DNA of 64,000 nucleotides from Diphasiastrum complanatum (Eukaryota; Streptophyta; Lycopodiopsida; Lycopodiales; Lycopodiaceae), in assembly GCA_029204225.1 (NCBI GenBank), contig CM055111.1, forward strand, positions 47,915,594 to 47,979,593, written 5' to 3'. The notes under the pieces were generated by a model, which was not told where the DNA came from, searched no databases, and saw only the letters and a list, made by a program, of their open reading frames with translations. Shown piece by piece: positions 23,706 to 37,300 of this stretch. Made by a program: the position numbers and the translations under genes. Position 1 is the stretch's first letter; every line of letters begins with the position of its first letter.

Positions 23706-24322
23706 GAAACCTACTATTACTTCTTAGATTTGATGTATTTCTAGTATTTGCAAATGTAGAAAAAAAAGGGTATTAGTATCAATGCTCTTTTCATGAATTA
23801 GATGCGAATATGTACGCTTTTTTCAATTATGAATATAAACTTTTGTATTTGATCATCTCTATCTCATTATGTATGGAATGATTGTTTATTGTTTATGTTT
23901 TTCTATTTCATCTTGTATAAATTTGTTGTAAATATATACAAACAATAAAAAAACAAACAAAAACATCAATTTAAGATGATAAAAACATACCTCATCTATT
24001 GTTTGAATGATCTTTAATTCCTTCTAAGATGCATCTCTTTTTTTCTCTATAAAAGCAAACAATGAAAACCAAATCATTGTTAGATTAGAAATCAAATAAT
24101 CATTGTTAGATTACAAATCAATCAACAAGATGATAATTGTTAGAATACAAATCAAAGAATCATTGTTAAATTAAAAATCAGTAATCATTGTTACATCAAT
24201 CTCACCATGTTGAAGATACTATGAAAATGCACTTTATGACTCAAATGTAATCTACCAAAATTTGCAATGCATAATATACCTCATGAATAAACAATGAAAA
24301 ACTAAGAAACAAAACTATCTCA
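23706..24322. other. no gene seen
   Basis: AT-rich sequence. The word CATTGTTAGATTA(G/C)AAATCAA recurs several times between 24075 and 24200. Confidence 0.3.
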
Positions 24323-24708
<386 letters not shown>

Positions 24709-24795
24709 AGCTTTTCTTTCAAAAGCTTCTCTTCACAAAATCTATTTGCAAATGCAGTCGAGGCCCCCACCTTTTCCATATCGCGGGTTTTTCTT

Positions 24796-25175
24796 GTGGC
24801 ACTGCCACGCGTGGCAGTGCCACGCCCAAATTCTTTTTTTTCCAGAAAACTTGCCACGGCATGGCAAGTTTTTGCTTGCTGGAAAAACTTGCAACTTCAA
24901 AATTCTTTTTAAGAATTTTGCCACGCATGGCAAAATTCAGCATTCTGGAAAAAAAATGCCATGCGTGGCAGTAACACGCGTGGCAAATTTTCAGAATTTC
25001 AAGCGTGGCAGTGCCACGCGAATTTAAAATTTGAATAGCTCTAAGCCCCCCCCCCCCCCCCCCCCCCAACAAAAGAATCTGTTCAGAAGAAGAGCCGGTG
25101 ATGGAAAACTTTGATTGCGTGGCAATGCCACGCGTTCATTGCCACGCAGTTTGCCACGGACATTGCCACGCGAGG
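24796..25175. repeat. cluster of GCCACG palindromes
   Basis: At least six hairpin-forming palindromes share the core TGCCACG/CGTGGCA. Examples are a perfect 28-bp palindrome at 24796-24823 (GTGGCACTGCCACG and its complement), 10-bp arms AAACTTGCCA/TGGCAAGTTT at 24847-24871, and 11-bp arms GAATTTTGCCA/TGGCAAAATTC at 24913-24938. There are also GCGTGGCA-G-TGCCACGC near 25003-25020 and 12-bp arms TGCGTGGCAATG/CATTGCCACGCA at 25116-25148. The spacers between them are AT-rich and unrelated. No function is known to me. Confidence 0.9.
25046..25067. repeat. C22 homopolymer
   Basis: A run of 22 C interrupts the palindrome cluster. Confidence 0.9.
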
Positions 25176-25379
25176 GACGTTGGATCAAATTTGGTCCCCG
25201 TCTTATGTGTGTGGCAATGGGCATGGCAATGGGCCTATATTTGTAGTTGTAATCCTGAGAAAAGGATAAGTACAAAGGTGAGACACCTGCATCATCCTCG
25301 AGCTATACTTTGGAGGATGAAGGACTTCAGTCCGTAAGGACTGAGGAAGGAGAGAGATTTGTCACATTAAGTATATCTG

Positions 25380-26200
25380 CATACAGTAATAAAGTAGAAT
25401 ATGTAGATAGAGGAGATTGTGGAGTTCCAAAGATTAGTGCTATTATAGGAGATCATACTATGATAGAATACTAATAGACTCAGGATCCAGTATCAACTTA
25501 ATAATTGAAACAATGGTTAAGGACCTAGGACTAGAAAAACAGATACAACCTATTACTTACCATGAAATCCATTTAGCAGAGGCATCCAAATGCATACCAG
25601 TAGGAGAGCTAAAGGGTATTAGTGTAGTTATAGAGACATAGACATTCGTTATGAATTTCTTTGGCATAAACCCAGTAGATACACCACCATATTCAATATT
25701 ATTTGGAAGATCGTGGCTATATCAAGGATATGCTATTATAAACTGGTCTACTAAACAAATATTTTTTCCAAGCATTCTCACAACTAGTCCAATAGGGGGT
25801 CACCTTCTGAGATGGGGTGAGGAGTTAGCCAGACCTACTGAATCCTGTATCAATTTCATAGGATGTTATGAGATCGACAAGGAAGAGAAAATTCCAACAA
25901 CATCCGAGTCGAGAGAAGTTCTGGGTGGAACCGGAGCAAGCCTGACCAAAGGGATGGTAGATAAGACAGATTATGTAGAAATAGAAATTAATAAAGGTGA
26001 AATTTATATAAACACCAATCGGACTAGGAATGTGAAGAGTATATATTACTTTTTCAGAAATATCAAAACGTATTTCCTTGGTCAATGGACGATTTAATAG
26101 GAATATCAGTTAAATGGGGAGAACATAGAATAGATCTCAGGGAGCAATACCTGTTAGGCAGCGCCAATATAGACTAAATCCGAAGTATTCCTTGTTAGTT
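25380..26200 (+). pseudogene. Ty3/Gypsy protease and RT stub
   Basis: The frame gives LIDSGSSINLI, the retropepsin active-site block with Asp at 25477-25479. It continues PITYHEIHLAEASKCIPVGE, then the second protease strand ILFGRSWLYQGYAIINW, as in plant Gypsy proteases. A TAG lies at about 25638-25640, and the frame then stays open from 25651 to 26097. Just after it, RQRQYRLNPKYS-like text (about 26155-26200) matches the start of Gypsy reverse transcriptase. The RT then breaks off, so the catalytic RT and RNase H are deleted. Confidence 0.75.
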
Positions 26201-26261
26201 TGAAAAAACCTCAAAAAATAAAACTTATTATGAAATCCTTGCGATATCATCTTATTGCATG

Positions 26262-26956
26262 ACAATTATATAAGTTAGGTATTTATGGTATTACACGACA
26301 TTGTCCTCACGAATTTGAAGTCTGACAGATTATTGCCTTGACACATGAAGGTATCGGAGGTGGATATTTTTCCTCCGATGCTACTGCTAGGACAATTCTT
26401 TTGCCAAGTTTTTGGTGGCCAACCCTTTTCAAAGACACCCATGCTTATGTAAAAGTTTGCGACATTTGTCAACGTGCAAAGAATATAAAAAAGGCCGACC
26501 ACAATCTCCGTACTCCAATACTTGAAAGCGAAGCATTTCACAAATGGAGTATCGATTTCGTTGGCCCTATTAGTTCGGCAACATGTGGCACACAATCCCG
26601 ATACATCTGGATTGCCACTAATTATGCGACAAAATGGATAGAGGCTAGAGCAACATGCAAAGCAGATACAAAATCTATAACACGTTTCCTCTCTGAAAAT
26701 ATTATCACTCAATTTGGTTGTCCAATAGAGCTTGTTAGTGATCAAGGTTCTCACTTCCTTAATGAAGTAATCAACAGTTTACTGACTCATTACTTCGTTA
26801 GCACCCCGTACTATCCTAGATGCAATGGACTAGCTGAATCTATGAATAAAACAATTTGTAAAGCCTTAACCAAGATAATAGAAATAAGTCGATCAGATTG
26901 GAAAACGAAATTATTTTCTGCTATCTGGGTGTATCGAACAACGTCAAAGCGAGCCA
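26262..26956 (+). pseudogene. Ty3/Gypsy integrase, first copy, interrupted
   Basis: After the RT deletion the sequence resumes in the integrase: THEGIGGGYFS and WWPTLFKD, then CDICQRAK (zinc-binding CxxC). The catalytic triad follows in IDFVGP, SDQGSHF and NGLAESMN. The usual second zinc-binding His of the GGH motif is Tyr here (GGY); the related copy at 39.4 kb keeps His. The frame is open from 26338, but from 26957 onward it reads into an inverted LTR-side insertion, so the C-terminus is foreign. Bases 26614-26956 recur at 27262-27604. Confidence 0.85.
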
Positions 26957-27261
26957 CTATTCTATGGGCCATTTCTAAGGCCTCAAATTTTGCTCTAGCC
27001 ACATTTTGGGCGGGCTGGGACCCCTACCTATAGGAAACTGTGTGCTGATTTTACCATTAATAGTCGAGTTTTACATGCCGATTTTTATAGAAAATTGTGA
27101 AAATTGCTTTAAAAATAGTCCGTTTTTTCTTCGAAAATATCGGCTAACATGAGTCGATTGCTAAGTAAAGGTCTCAAAGTGGAGAAAACTTGGGTAAGAA
27201 TATACATAAACAAAAATGTTTATTTGAATCATTATATACAAGAGAATGGATCAGAGAGAAA
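26957..27261 (-). repeat. inverted copy of the 3'-UTR/LTR junction inside integrase
   Basis: These 305 bases are the reverse complement of about 28197-28502, which is the end of the element's 3' untranslated region plus the first 190 bases of the LTR. Both ends join integrase sequence abruptly (after CGAGCCAC and before TGCCACTAATTATG). This pattern fits template switching during reverse transcription. Confidence 0.88.
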
Positions 27262-28180
27262 TGCCACTAATTATGCGACAAAATGGATAGAGGCTAGAGC
27301 AACACGCAAAGCAGATACAAAATCTATAACACGTTTCCTCTCTGAAAATATTATCACTCAATTTGGCTGTCCAATAGAGCTTGTTAGTGATCAAGGTTCT
27401 CACTTCCTTAATGAAGTAATCAACAGTTTACTGACTCATTACTTCGTTAGCACCCCGTACTATCCTAGATGCAATGGACTAGCTGAATCTATGAATTAAA
27501 CAATTTGTAAAGTCTTAACCAAGATAATAGAAACAAGTCGATCAAACTGGAAAACAAAATTATTTTCTGCTATCTGGGTGTATCGAACAACGTCAAAGCG
27601 AGCCACAACTTGGAAAACACCATTTGAGCTGGTATATGGCGAAGAGGCTTTTATGCCAGTAGAGTTTTTAATTTCTTCTCTATGCATTACTTTAGCTTAT
27701 GCCACTGACTTGTGTGACGATAGTGCTTATCAACACCAAGTTTAGAATCGACTCTTTACATTGACGAAACTGTGTGAAACATGACTCATATTTTATCGAA
27801 ACATGACTCATATTTTATCATGCACAGTTAGTTCATAAATGACGGCAAAAGGCTTGGCATGATCATCATGTCAAGACTAAGGATATTCATGATGGTGATA
27901 AAGTTTTACTTTATACATCTTCCAAGGTCCATCCAGAAGGATATTCATGATGGTGATAAAATTTTACTTTATACATCTTCCAAGGTCCATCCAGGGAAAT
28001 TAAAATTCCATAGCCAAGGTCCTTACGTTGTCAAGAATTTTTTTACAAATGGTGTCGTGCAATTAGAGACATTAGAAGGCATACCCCGTGACACATTAAT
28101 CAATGGTAGCCGACTACAGTGATACTATGAGGATACCTCTACAGTAGATCCTACCTGTCTAAGAAGTATTTCAGGGGTAT
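27262..28180 (+). pseudogene. Ty3/Gypsy integrase, second copy to C-terminus
   Basis: The first 343 bases repeat 26614-26956 with about eight differences, including the TGA-free loss of Lys to a stop after NGLAESMN (TAA at about 27497). The sequence then continues beyond the first copy: WKTPFELVYGEEAFMPVEFL, then the C-terminal domain text KLKFHSQGPYVVKNFFTNG and VQLETLEG. Several stops and a short internal duplication (GGATATTCATGATGGTGATAAA twice, 27880-27960) break it. This is the true 3' end of the pol gene. Confidence 0.85.
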
Positions 28181-28310
28181 TGTTTTTCTCTTTCAATTTT
28201 TCTCTCTGATCCATTCTCTTGTATATAATGATTCAAATAAACATTTTTGTTTATGTATATTCTTACCCAAGTTTTCTCCACTTTGAGACCTTTACTTAGC
28301 AATCGACTCA

Positions 28311-30051
28311 TGTTAGCCGATATTTTCGAACGAAAAATCGGACTATTTTTAGAGCAATTTTCACAATTTTCTATAAAAATCGGCATGTAAAACTCGACTA
28401 TTAATGGTAAAATCAGCACACAGTTTCCTATAGGTAGGGGTCCCAGCCCGCCCAAAATGTGGCTAGAGCAAATTTTGAGGCCTTAGAAATGGCCCATAGA
28501 ATAGTTTACGGCCTTAGAATTGGCCCAATTATACTACCTGACACTGCCAAGTAAATTTTCAATGTACTCCGTTACTTTTATTAATGCAAAAATTGCCTAC
28601 TGTGTTTTTCAGGGAACCAATTGCCTTGAAGAAACCCCAAGTCATGAGTGCTCGCCAGTAACGACACACGGGAAAAACCGGCAAAATCAACTCGCAACCA
28701 ATGATCGAAAATTATGGGACAAGGTCAAGGAAACTTCAACAAAAATATAGGCAAGTTCTAGCGCAAGTTGAAGCAGCACACTGATAGGAAAATCACCTCG
28801 ACAGCTTAAGCCATGGGCCACAGACACACAAAGGGAAAAATGCAAAGGGAGGCCAAAAGTGCATAAGAAAAAATATCCTACCTAAAAGTGGTAGGGGTTG
28901 ACCACAAGTAGCAAAGAGGACTACTCAATTAAGAAATACAAGCAAGTAAAGTACTCGCCATTTACACTACCAACAAGTGCAAAAGAGGAAATTGGGTCAC
29001 ACAAGTGGTACCCCAGTACCAGTGACCCAAAACATCTCTCAAAACAAAGGGGGTACCACTTCAAGTCCAATCCCAAGTTAAAGAGCCATGTACAAAATGG
29101 GACTCATGTCATGAAGGCCTAAGGATGAAAGTATGACATTTTGAAGGGGAAGGTGTGAGAGATGCCTATAAGAGGAGGGCCTTTTTTTTTTTTTTGGCAT
29201 AAACGTTGAAGGATAGAGGAGTTAAGAAACTAGTTGATGATAGAGAGTGGTTGATGTTGGTTCATGTGAATTCAAGGAGAGTTGCAAGAGAGTGACAAAT
29301 AGTGTTGTTGGGGTTGGGAGAGAATTCTTTTAGACGTGAAGCAAAGATGAGAACTTTTTGTGGAATGAGTGGGGGATTGAGGCCAAGCTCGTTGAATGTT
29401 ACGTGAGAGGAGGTGTGTGTAAAAGAAGAAATACGGAGGTACCATCTCCCATCCCGCATAAGATCAAGCTGTGATCCAAATGGCTTGTAGAACGAGTCAG
29501 AGACAGGCAATCGGAAGACAACTACCGTATTAGAGATGGATCAGAAACCAATGGAAATCCTTCATGAATCGGTGTATTGTTTCAACCGTCATTCGTCGCT
29601 AAGGATTTGGGGGTCGGAAAGAGTGCGGTTTGATCACTATTAGCTATCCACTCTGTGTGGGATGCAATCTATAGCTCAAGCGTGGTCCCTCAACCTACTA
29701 TATGTGATCCGTCGGACCGGAAACTATGGTGCACGCTGCCTCCTCTCTGATGAAGTCGCTGCAGATCCAAGAGAGAGCTACGCAATGGGTATTTGAAGTA
29801 TGACAATCCTGCTACTCCTGGCACTGACTGTTTGAGTGACCCAGAGGATACACATACCCATATGAATAACGTTTAGCTCTCTGTCTGAGTGACATATATA
29901 AAGTATCAAGGCGATTGAGTGTCGTGTGATCTCCACTCAGGTGTACCTAGCTACTGTCATCTTCATACCAGAACTGCAACGTCCACCGAGCCCATCATGT
30001 TCACAATCAGCGTTGATCTCGTTGAACCTCTGCTAGCTCGCTGGGGTGCTG

Positions 30052-30092
<41 letters not shown>

Positions 30093-31409
30093 TGAATCCA
30101 TGCTTATTGTCTAAACCTTGTCTGGAACCTGCTGTATCCTTGACAAAGTCCAATGAGTCTCTGTGGGGATTTCGCTAATTCACTAGAGCTCTATCAAGCT
30201 TGGGTCGCCGGTTGAAACTCTTCTGGAATCCGCAGACTCCTTGCTAAAGCTCCCTGAGCTCGGAACCTGCTAGCTCGACGCATCTGGACACGCCCACCTG
30301 AAGCATAACTGCAGATCGACCAGCAGCTACAACATCTCAAAGTCATGCGACCTCCAGTGAGGCTAGAAAGAACGACCAACGAGGCCAAGATGAGCTATGA
30401 ATACCACCATCCAAAAGACCAACGAACCTCGTACCAAGGCTTATGGCATCTATCGGAAATGGTGTGAACTCATGATTTGGGGGAGTCCAAGGGCACTCTG
30501 GTCTCCCGTTTTCACATAAGGTATAGTTTTCAGTTCCTTGTTAAAGCATGTATCTTTCCATATGTCATGAAATATAATGTCATCCTTGGAATTTTGTGGG
30601 CATTGCTTAGCATAACTTGGATTTGGCGTGGCTCTCTAGCCTGACTTCGATTATAAATTAGTATTGTTACCTTGGTATGGGTTTGCTTGACGATGATCAA
30701 ATTAGATAGCATGCTAGTCGTGTCTCCTCAGAGTATGCTCACAATCATCAAAAGTTAAAATCTCTATGCATATTATGCTTAGATTATAAGACTTAGTTTG
30801 ATGTTGTATTTGGAAATGAGATGTTTTGTGTGTACTTAAGTCACTGGCCTGACCTCTTTGAAATAGAAGAGTGGGCCGTCACTGTACGTGGTTGAAATAC
30901 CCCACCTCGGTTAGGGGTCATCATAGTCACCTCCATTCTGCCTAGCGAAATAACTAGGCCTGACGTTTGGCAAAATACCACCGCCTATCAAGCAAGGCGG
31001 CGCGTATAATTGACACCCTCACACTGCACGGAACTAATCATGACATATCGTAGCATAATTATCTGAGAACGGTTTGCTTATCTCACCCTGATCAGTTGGA
31101 CACTCTAGTGACGCATTCCAAGTAAGTAACAAGCAACAGACGATGGCTCCATTTCATTTGACCTATGAGTGAGCACCCCTATGGAAACCTCTATAGCATT
31201 TGGAAGTAATTACACTCGGGTGGCCTCGAGCCGTGAACCTCGACCATTGTGAAGTACCAGAAACACTGGCATGAGCAAAACTACCCAGAATAGTATCTCG
31301 AGTTATAGATATGATCTCGTCTTGACAATAGTCGGTGCCTCTAGAGACCTAGGATGGGGGACGCGCCAAACAACTTCCGTACTCGTGGGGGGTTGGACCC
31401 TTAAACATA
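28311..31409 (+). repeat. long direct repeat, copy 1: probable ~3-kb Gypsy LTR
   Basis: The sequence begins TGTTAGCCGATATTTTC directly after the pol 3' untranslated region and matches 34337-37379 at about 95% by eye. A TATA-like CCTATAAGAG lies near 29168. A (GA)n run at about 30056-30089 is present here but not in copy 2. The match runs on into the gag-like frame that follows, to 31869. The reading as an unusually long LTR shared between tandem elements rests on its position between pol and the gag-like frame; the 3' end and a primer site were not found. Confidence 0.5.
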
Positions 31410-33261
31410 ATGGATGAGAATCAGTTCCACCCTATATTAGGGGATGTCTGTCAATTAATCCGAGAAGGAGCCATACACTACTATGTCTATACCCCGGCAC
31501 TCCACCCTCACCTACGGGCGGGAGATACTATATTTAGAGTACAACATTGCGGGGGTTATAATAACTTTGAAACCTATGAGTTCAATATTGATGGGTTCTG
31601 GCATCTGACTTACGCCGTTTCCACCGATTACACGAAACCCACGCAGCCTTTCATACCATTTGGATCGCCAGCGCAGTCACCCGGACCAAGTGGCAGTACT
31701 AATAGACCCCCATAATTAGATCCACCAGAAACAAAGAGAGATGAAACCAGTAGCAATGACCCCTCTACGAACTTCTATATAGAGGGATGGCCAATCTAGA
31801 GGACGAACAGTCTAGGCATCAAACCGATAGGACTGAGATTGCAATTACACCTCCCTACAGCCGTGCCTCTGGACATGCCTAGCCCCGTGGACCCGAAAAT
31901 TCAAAGTACAAACAAAACTATGCAACACCCTCAGAAAATGCCTAGCAATATCCCTTCAGAGGAAAGGATGAACAAAACTAGGAAGAGAATGAGAGTAGAG
32001 ACCCACAACAAGAGAGTTATTCCCCAGGGACAACCATCAGTTACAACGCCTTTAGAAAAAACTGTCTTGGGGGCTCTACCCAAGATAACTCCACTTGTGC
32101 AACCCAGAAATATCATTGATCATGAATCTGCTAACGAAAGTATATGGGAAAACATGATTGGGAAATGACCTCCTAGGATCTGCTTGGAAAAGGGAATCAC
32201 CAATACTTGGCTATCGCCTAGAGCCAAAGAACCAAAGCAAAAAGACACTACCCCAGAAAAGGAGTGTGTTTAAGTAGTAGCATAGGAAGTGTAGACCTAC
32301 CAAAAATTTCAAATGATCTGAACATAGAAGTAACTTTGTGGCAATTGCTTAGACTATCCCCGCTGATGAGAAAAAAAGTCAAGCAACTGATAGGGTCATC
32401 TGTTCTTCAAAAGCTAGTTCCACCCAATGGCGAGCTAAACTATTACAATATCCAACATGAGGCTGATAGAGATTTACCACCTACAGACCTCAAAGTAACC
32501 CCTCAGGATAGATGAGATGAGACCAATGACAAGAGGCCCCCGACACACTCAGAAAGCACACCCATACCCAGAGAGGCTAGGGCGAGTGTACTGAAGATAA
32601 CCCAAAGTGAGTTACGAACAGACCCCCCTAGAGAAGAGTGGATGGAAGAGAGTGAATGGCAGGTGAGTCTTTGGAAGTCCACTAAGTCTGAGGAGGAAAT
32701 ACTAGCAATATTTAGCAATCAGCCAATTGAAGTTGTACCTCCTAACGAGGGCAACAAAAATGGTAGCTCAAAATGGGAGGAAATAGAAGAACCCGTATGG
32801 ACCACCCCTACAAATCACTCTGCTAGATCCAGACGCACAAATCTAGATTCCACGACTTTCGATAAAGAATATGACCTATTCGAAGATCACGTGACCATGG
32901 TGGGCATGAGTACGTTGATACACAATGGTGAAACTGAGTACCAAAATCCTACCCAAGGAACCCAAGAGATGCCAGTTGATACACTCTATTGGGTGGATTG
33001 CCGGGCTTTGATTCTAAAGTTGAAGATGAAGATCCCGAGTCTGGATTTAAAGGTAAAGTAAGAAATACCCCAACCATGGATAGGACCAAAGGTGAGGAAA
33101 TCTATGATATGGCCGAAAGAATATTCCAAGCTATATGTATGGATCTCTCATTTCTACTATGGAGTCCAAATATACATGAGAATCACATGCATCAGACGAG
33201 AGATCTGAGCTCTTTGGCCCCTAACCCTATACATCATGATAGATCTACCACAGAGGATTAA
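31410..33261 (+). pseudogene. decayed ~600-codon gag-like frame
   Basis: The frame starts MDENQFHPILGDVCQLIREG and runs through AGDTIFRVQHCGGYNNFETY and FWHLTYAVSTDY. It stays in one frame with stops at 31713, about 31794 and 32166, then shifts near 32260. It is open again in 32264-33061 with one stop (LWKSTKSEEEILAIFSNQ, EEIEEPVWTTPTNHS), shifts once more near 33000, and ends at 33261. No zinc knuckle or known domain was recognised. Its position after the probable LTR suggests a gag-like structural protein; that is inference. Its first 460 bases recur at 37380-37842. Confidence 0.45.
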
Positions 33262-34336
33262 TACCCAGATAACAAGCTCGATGTTGGGTAGATGATGCGA
33301 TAACAGGCCACACCCTTATCTTTAATTTTACCTATGGGATGAGGGAAAATAGGAAGTTTATGTTTTATTTTCATTTGTTCATTTCGTTGTTTTGCTAATT
33401 TTGTTGTTTGGTGAATTTCTTTCTATCTATATATTATGAAAAAAAAAAATATTATTGTTGTATGCACTACCCGTTGTTGGAGTGCAGAAACCAGATGATC
33501 CAAAAGTCAAAAGCAATTGCACCCACCACCTTTGCACTTGCATCATATAGTCACGACGTGATTAGACCAATTGATTGCACGGTTGAATGAATGCATCCAT
33601 ATCCATGCACTCTGCATATACCTTGAGCTGCATAAGGCATTGTGCATTATTGTAATGGGCATACGTTTGACTGACATAGAAGCATATGGGGGGGTTAGAG
33701 AGAAAAGTTGGGAATGGAAACATTGTAGCGAGGAGAAGAGTGACTCCTTTGCCCAATAGATAAGACACTGAAAAAAAAAAGCAGGTTCACATTGCTCTAG
33801 TCGGTTGTAGATAGAGAATTGTGGTAAATCATCTTACGCACTTTGGATTCAAGCTAGGAACATCTCATTTAGATCGACGATGTTTACAAGAGCAAAGCTA
33901 GTCTTCGAACTGTGCAACATTTTTGAAGCTGCAACACACATGCACACTGCAATCACGCAATATTAGACACAGCACTGGTAACCTGCATCCATGCTAAATC
34001 ACTCAAAAATGCATTTGCATATCCCTCCATGCATGGGTCTGAGACGGGCATGTCTTGAATATGATGGGTGGGAGCATTTGCCAAATAGGTCATGGGTGTT
34101 TTGATGCAGGTATGAAGACACTAGCTTATTTGAAGATGTTGCAATGAAGACCAACCAGTTGCAGATGGATCCTAAAGGCTCAACCAATGGCCTTTGGAAA
34201 GAGAGCAATTCAAGACACCATCCTTGTGGTTAGCATCACCCAGCAAGGGTGCTGAGCCCACTATCGTTGATTCACCACCAAGAACAGTCTGAGTTCGTTC
34301 GTGTGCGGACCACACTCCCCAGTGACGTCGCCAATG
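33262..34336. other. non-coding 3' part of the tandem unit
   Basis: No coding sequence was recognised. It is AT-rich at 33350-33450. It ends CACTCCCCAGTGACGTCGCCAA directly before the second TGTTAGCC repeat. Confidence 0.35.
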
Positions 34337-37300
34337 TTAGCCGATATTTTCACACGCACAATTGCCTATAGGTAGGGGTCCCAGCCCGTCCAACATGTGG
34401 CTAGAGCAAATTTTGAAGCCTTAGAAATGGCCCATAGAATAGTTTACGGCCTTACAATTGGCCCGATTATACTAGCCGGCACTGCCGAGCAAATTTTCAA
34501 TGTACTCCGTTACTTTTATTAATACAAAAATTGTCTACTGTGTTTTTCAGGGAACTAGTTGCCTTGAAGAAACCCCAAGTCATGAGTGCTCGCCAGTAAC
34601 GACACACGGGAAAACTAGCAAAATCAACTCGCAACCAATGGTCAGAAATTATGGGACAGGGTCAAGGAAACTGCAACAAAAATATAGGCAAGTTCTAGCG
34701 CAAGTCGAAGCAGCACATTGATAGGAAAATCACCTCGACAACTTAAGCCATGGGCCACAGACACGCAAAGGGGAAAATGCAAAGGGAGGCCAAAAGTGCA
34801 TAACAAAAAATATCCTACCTAAAAGTGGTAGGGGTTGACCACAAGTAGCAAAAAGACTATCCAATTAAAAAAGACAAGCAAGTAAAGTACTTGCCATTTA
34901 CCTCACCAACAAGTGCAAAAAATAAAATTGCAAAAAATAAAATTGGGTCACACAAGTGGTAGTGGTACCCACTACCAATGACCCAAAACATCTTTTCAGA
35001 ACAAGGATACCACTTCAAGTCCAATCCTAAGTTAAAGAGCCATGTACAAAATGGGACACATGTACAAAATGGGACACATGTCATGAAGGCCTTGAAGGAA
35101 GAAAGTATGGCATTCTGAATGGGAAGGTGTGAGAGATGCGTATAAGAGAGGGCCTACATAAACGTTGAAGGATAGAGGAGTTAAGAAACTAGTTGATGAT
35201 AGAGAGTGGTTGATGTTGGTTCACGTGAATTCAAGGAGAGTTGCAAGAGAGTGACAAATAGTGTTGTTGGGTTGAGAGAGAATTCTTTTAGACGTGAAGC
35301 AAAGATGAGAACTTTTTGTGGAATGAGTGGGGGATTGAGGCCAAGCTCGTTGAATGTTACGTGAGAGGAGGTGTGTGTAATAGAAGCAATACGGAGGTAC
35401 CATCTCCCATCCCGCATAAGATCAAGCTGTGATCCAAATGGCTTGTAGAACGAGTCAGAGACATGCAATCGGAAGACAACTACCGTATCAGAGATGGATC
35501 AGAAACCAATGTAAATCTTTCATGAATCAGTCTGCTGCTTCAACCGTCATTCGCTGCTAAGGATTTGGGGGTCGGAGAGAGTGCGGTTTGATCACTGTTA
35601 GCTATCCACTCTATGTGGATGCAATCTATAGCTCAAGCGTGGTCCCTCAACCTACTATATGTGATCCATCGGACCAGAAACTATGGTGCACACTGCCTCC
35701 TCTCTGATGAAGTCGCTGCAGATCCAAGAGAGAGCTACGCAATGGGTATTTGAAGTATGACACTCCTGCTGCTCCTTGCACTGACTGTTTGAGTGACCCA
35801 GAGGATACACATACCCATATGAAGAACGTTTAGCTCTCTGTCTGAGTGACATATATGAAGTATCAAGGCGGTTGAGGGCCGTGTGATCTCCCCTCAGGTG
35901 TACCTGGCTACTGTCATCTTCATACCAGAACTGCAACGTCCACGTGCACCAAGCCCATAATGTTCACAATCAGCGTTGATCCCGTTGAACCTCTGCTAGC
36001 TCGCTGGGGTGCTGCCAGGCTTACTGAATCCATGCTTACTGTCTAAACCCTGTCTGGAACCTGCTGTATCCTTGCCAAAGTCCAATGACTCTCTGTGGGA
36101 ATTTCGCTAATTTACTAGAGCTCTGTCAAGCTTGGGTCACCGGTTGAAACTCTTCTGGAATCCGCAGACTCCTTGCTAAAGCTCTGGACACATCTGGACA
36201 CGCCCACCTGAAGCATAACTGCAAATTGACCAGCAGCTACGACATCTCAAAGTCACGCGACCTCCGGAGAGGCTAGAAAGAACGACCAACGAGGCCAAGA
36301 TGAGCTATGAATACGACCATCCAAAAGACCAACGAATCTCGTACCAAGACTTATGGCATCAATCGGAAATGGTGTGAACTCATGATTTTTGGGAGTCCAA
36401 GGGCACTCCGGTCCCCCGTTTCCACATAAGGTATAATTTTCAGTTCCTTGTTAAAGCGTTTCCACATAAGCTATAGTTTTCAGTTCCTTGTTAAAGCATG
36501 TATCTTTCCATTCGTAAGTTCATATGTCGATGAAATATAATGTCATCCTTGGAATTTTGTGGGCATTGCTTAGCACAACTTGGATTTGGCGTGGCTCTCT
36601 AGCTTGACTTTGATTATGAATTAGTATTGTTACCTTGGTATGGGTTTGCTTGACGATGATAAAATTAGATAGCATGCTAGTCGTGTCTCCTCAGAGTATG
36701 CTCACAATCATCCAAAGTTAAAATCTCTACGCTTATTATGCTTAGGTTATAAGACTCAGTTTGATGTTGTATTTGGAAATGAGATGTTCTGTGTGTACTT
36801 AAGTCACTGGCCCGACCTCTTTGAAATAGAAGAACGGGTCGTCACCGTATGTGGTTGAAATACCCCACCTCGGTTAGGGGTCATCATAGTCACCTCCATT
36901 GTTGGAACTGCCTAGCGAAATATCTAGGCCTGATGTTTTGCAAAATACCGACGCCTAACAAACAAGGCGACACGTATAATTGACACCCTCACACTGCACG
37001 AAACTAATCATGACATATCGTAGCATAATTATCTGAGAACGGTTTGCTTATCTCACCCTGATCAGTTGGACACTCTAGTGACGCATTCCAAGTAAGTAAC
37101 AAGCAACAGACGATGGCTCCATTTCATTTGACCTATGATTGAGCACCCCTATGGAAACCTCTATAGCATTTGGAAGTAATTACACTCGGGTGGCCTCGAG
37201 CCGTGAACCTCGACCATTGTGAAGTACCAGAAACACTGGCATGAGCAAAACTACTCAGAATAGTATCTCGAGTTATAGATATGATCTCGTCTTGACAATA

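Noticed and set aside
33738..33830. tRNA-like stretch with AGGTTC
   Set aside because: No consistent acceptor, D and T stems could be drawn.
34316..34334. Minus-strand primer-binding site (TGGCGACGTCACTGGGGAG) making the repeat a minus-strand LTR
   Set aside because: It resembles a Gypsy primer site, but the coding sequence before and after the repeat (integrase and gag-like frame) is on the plus strand.
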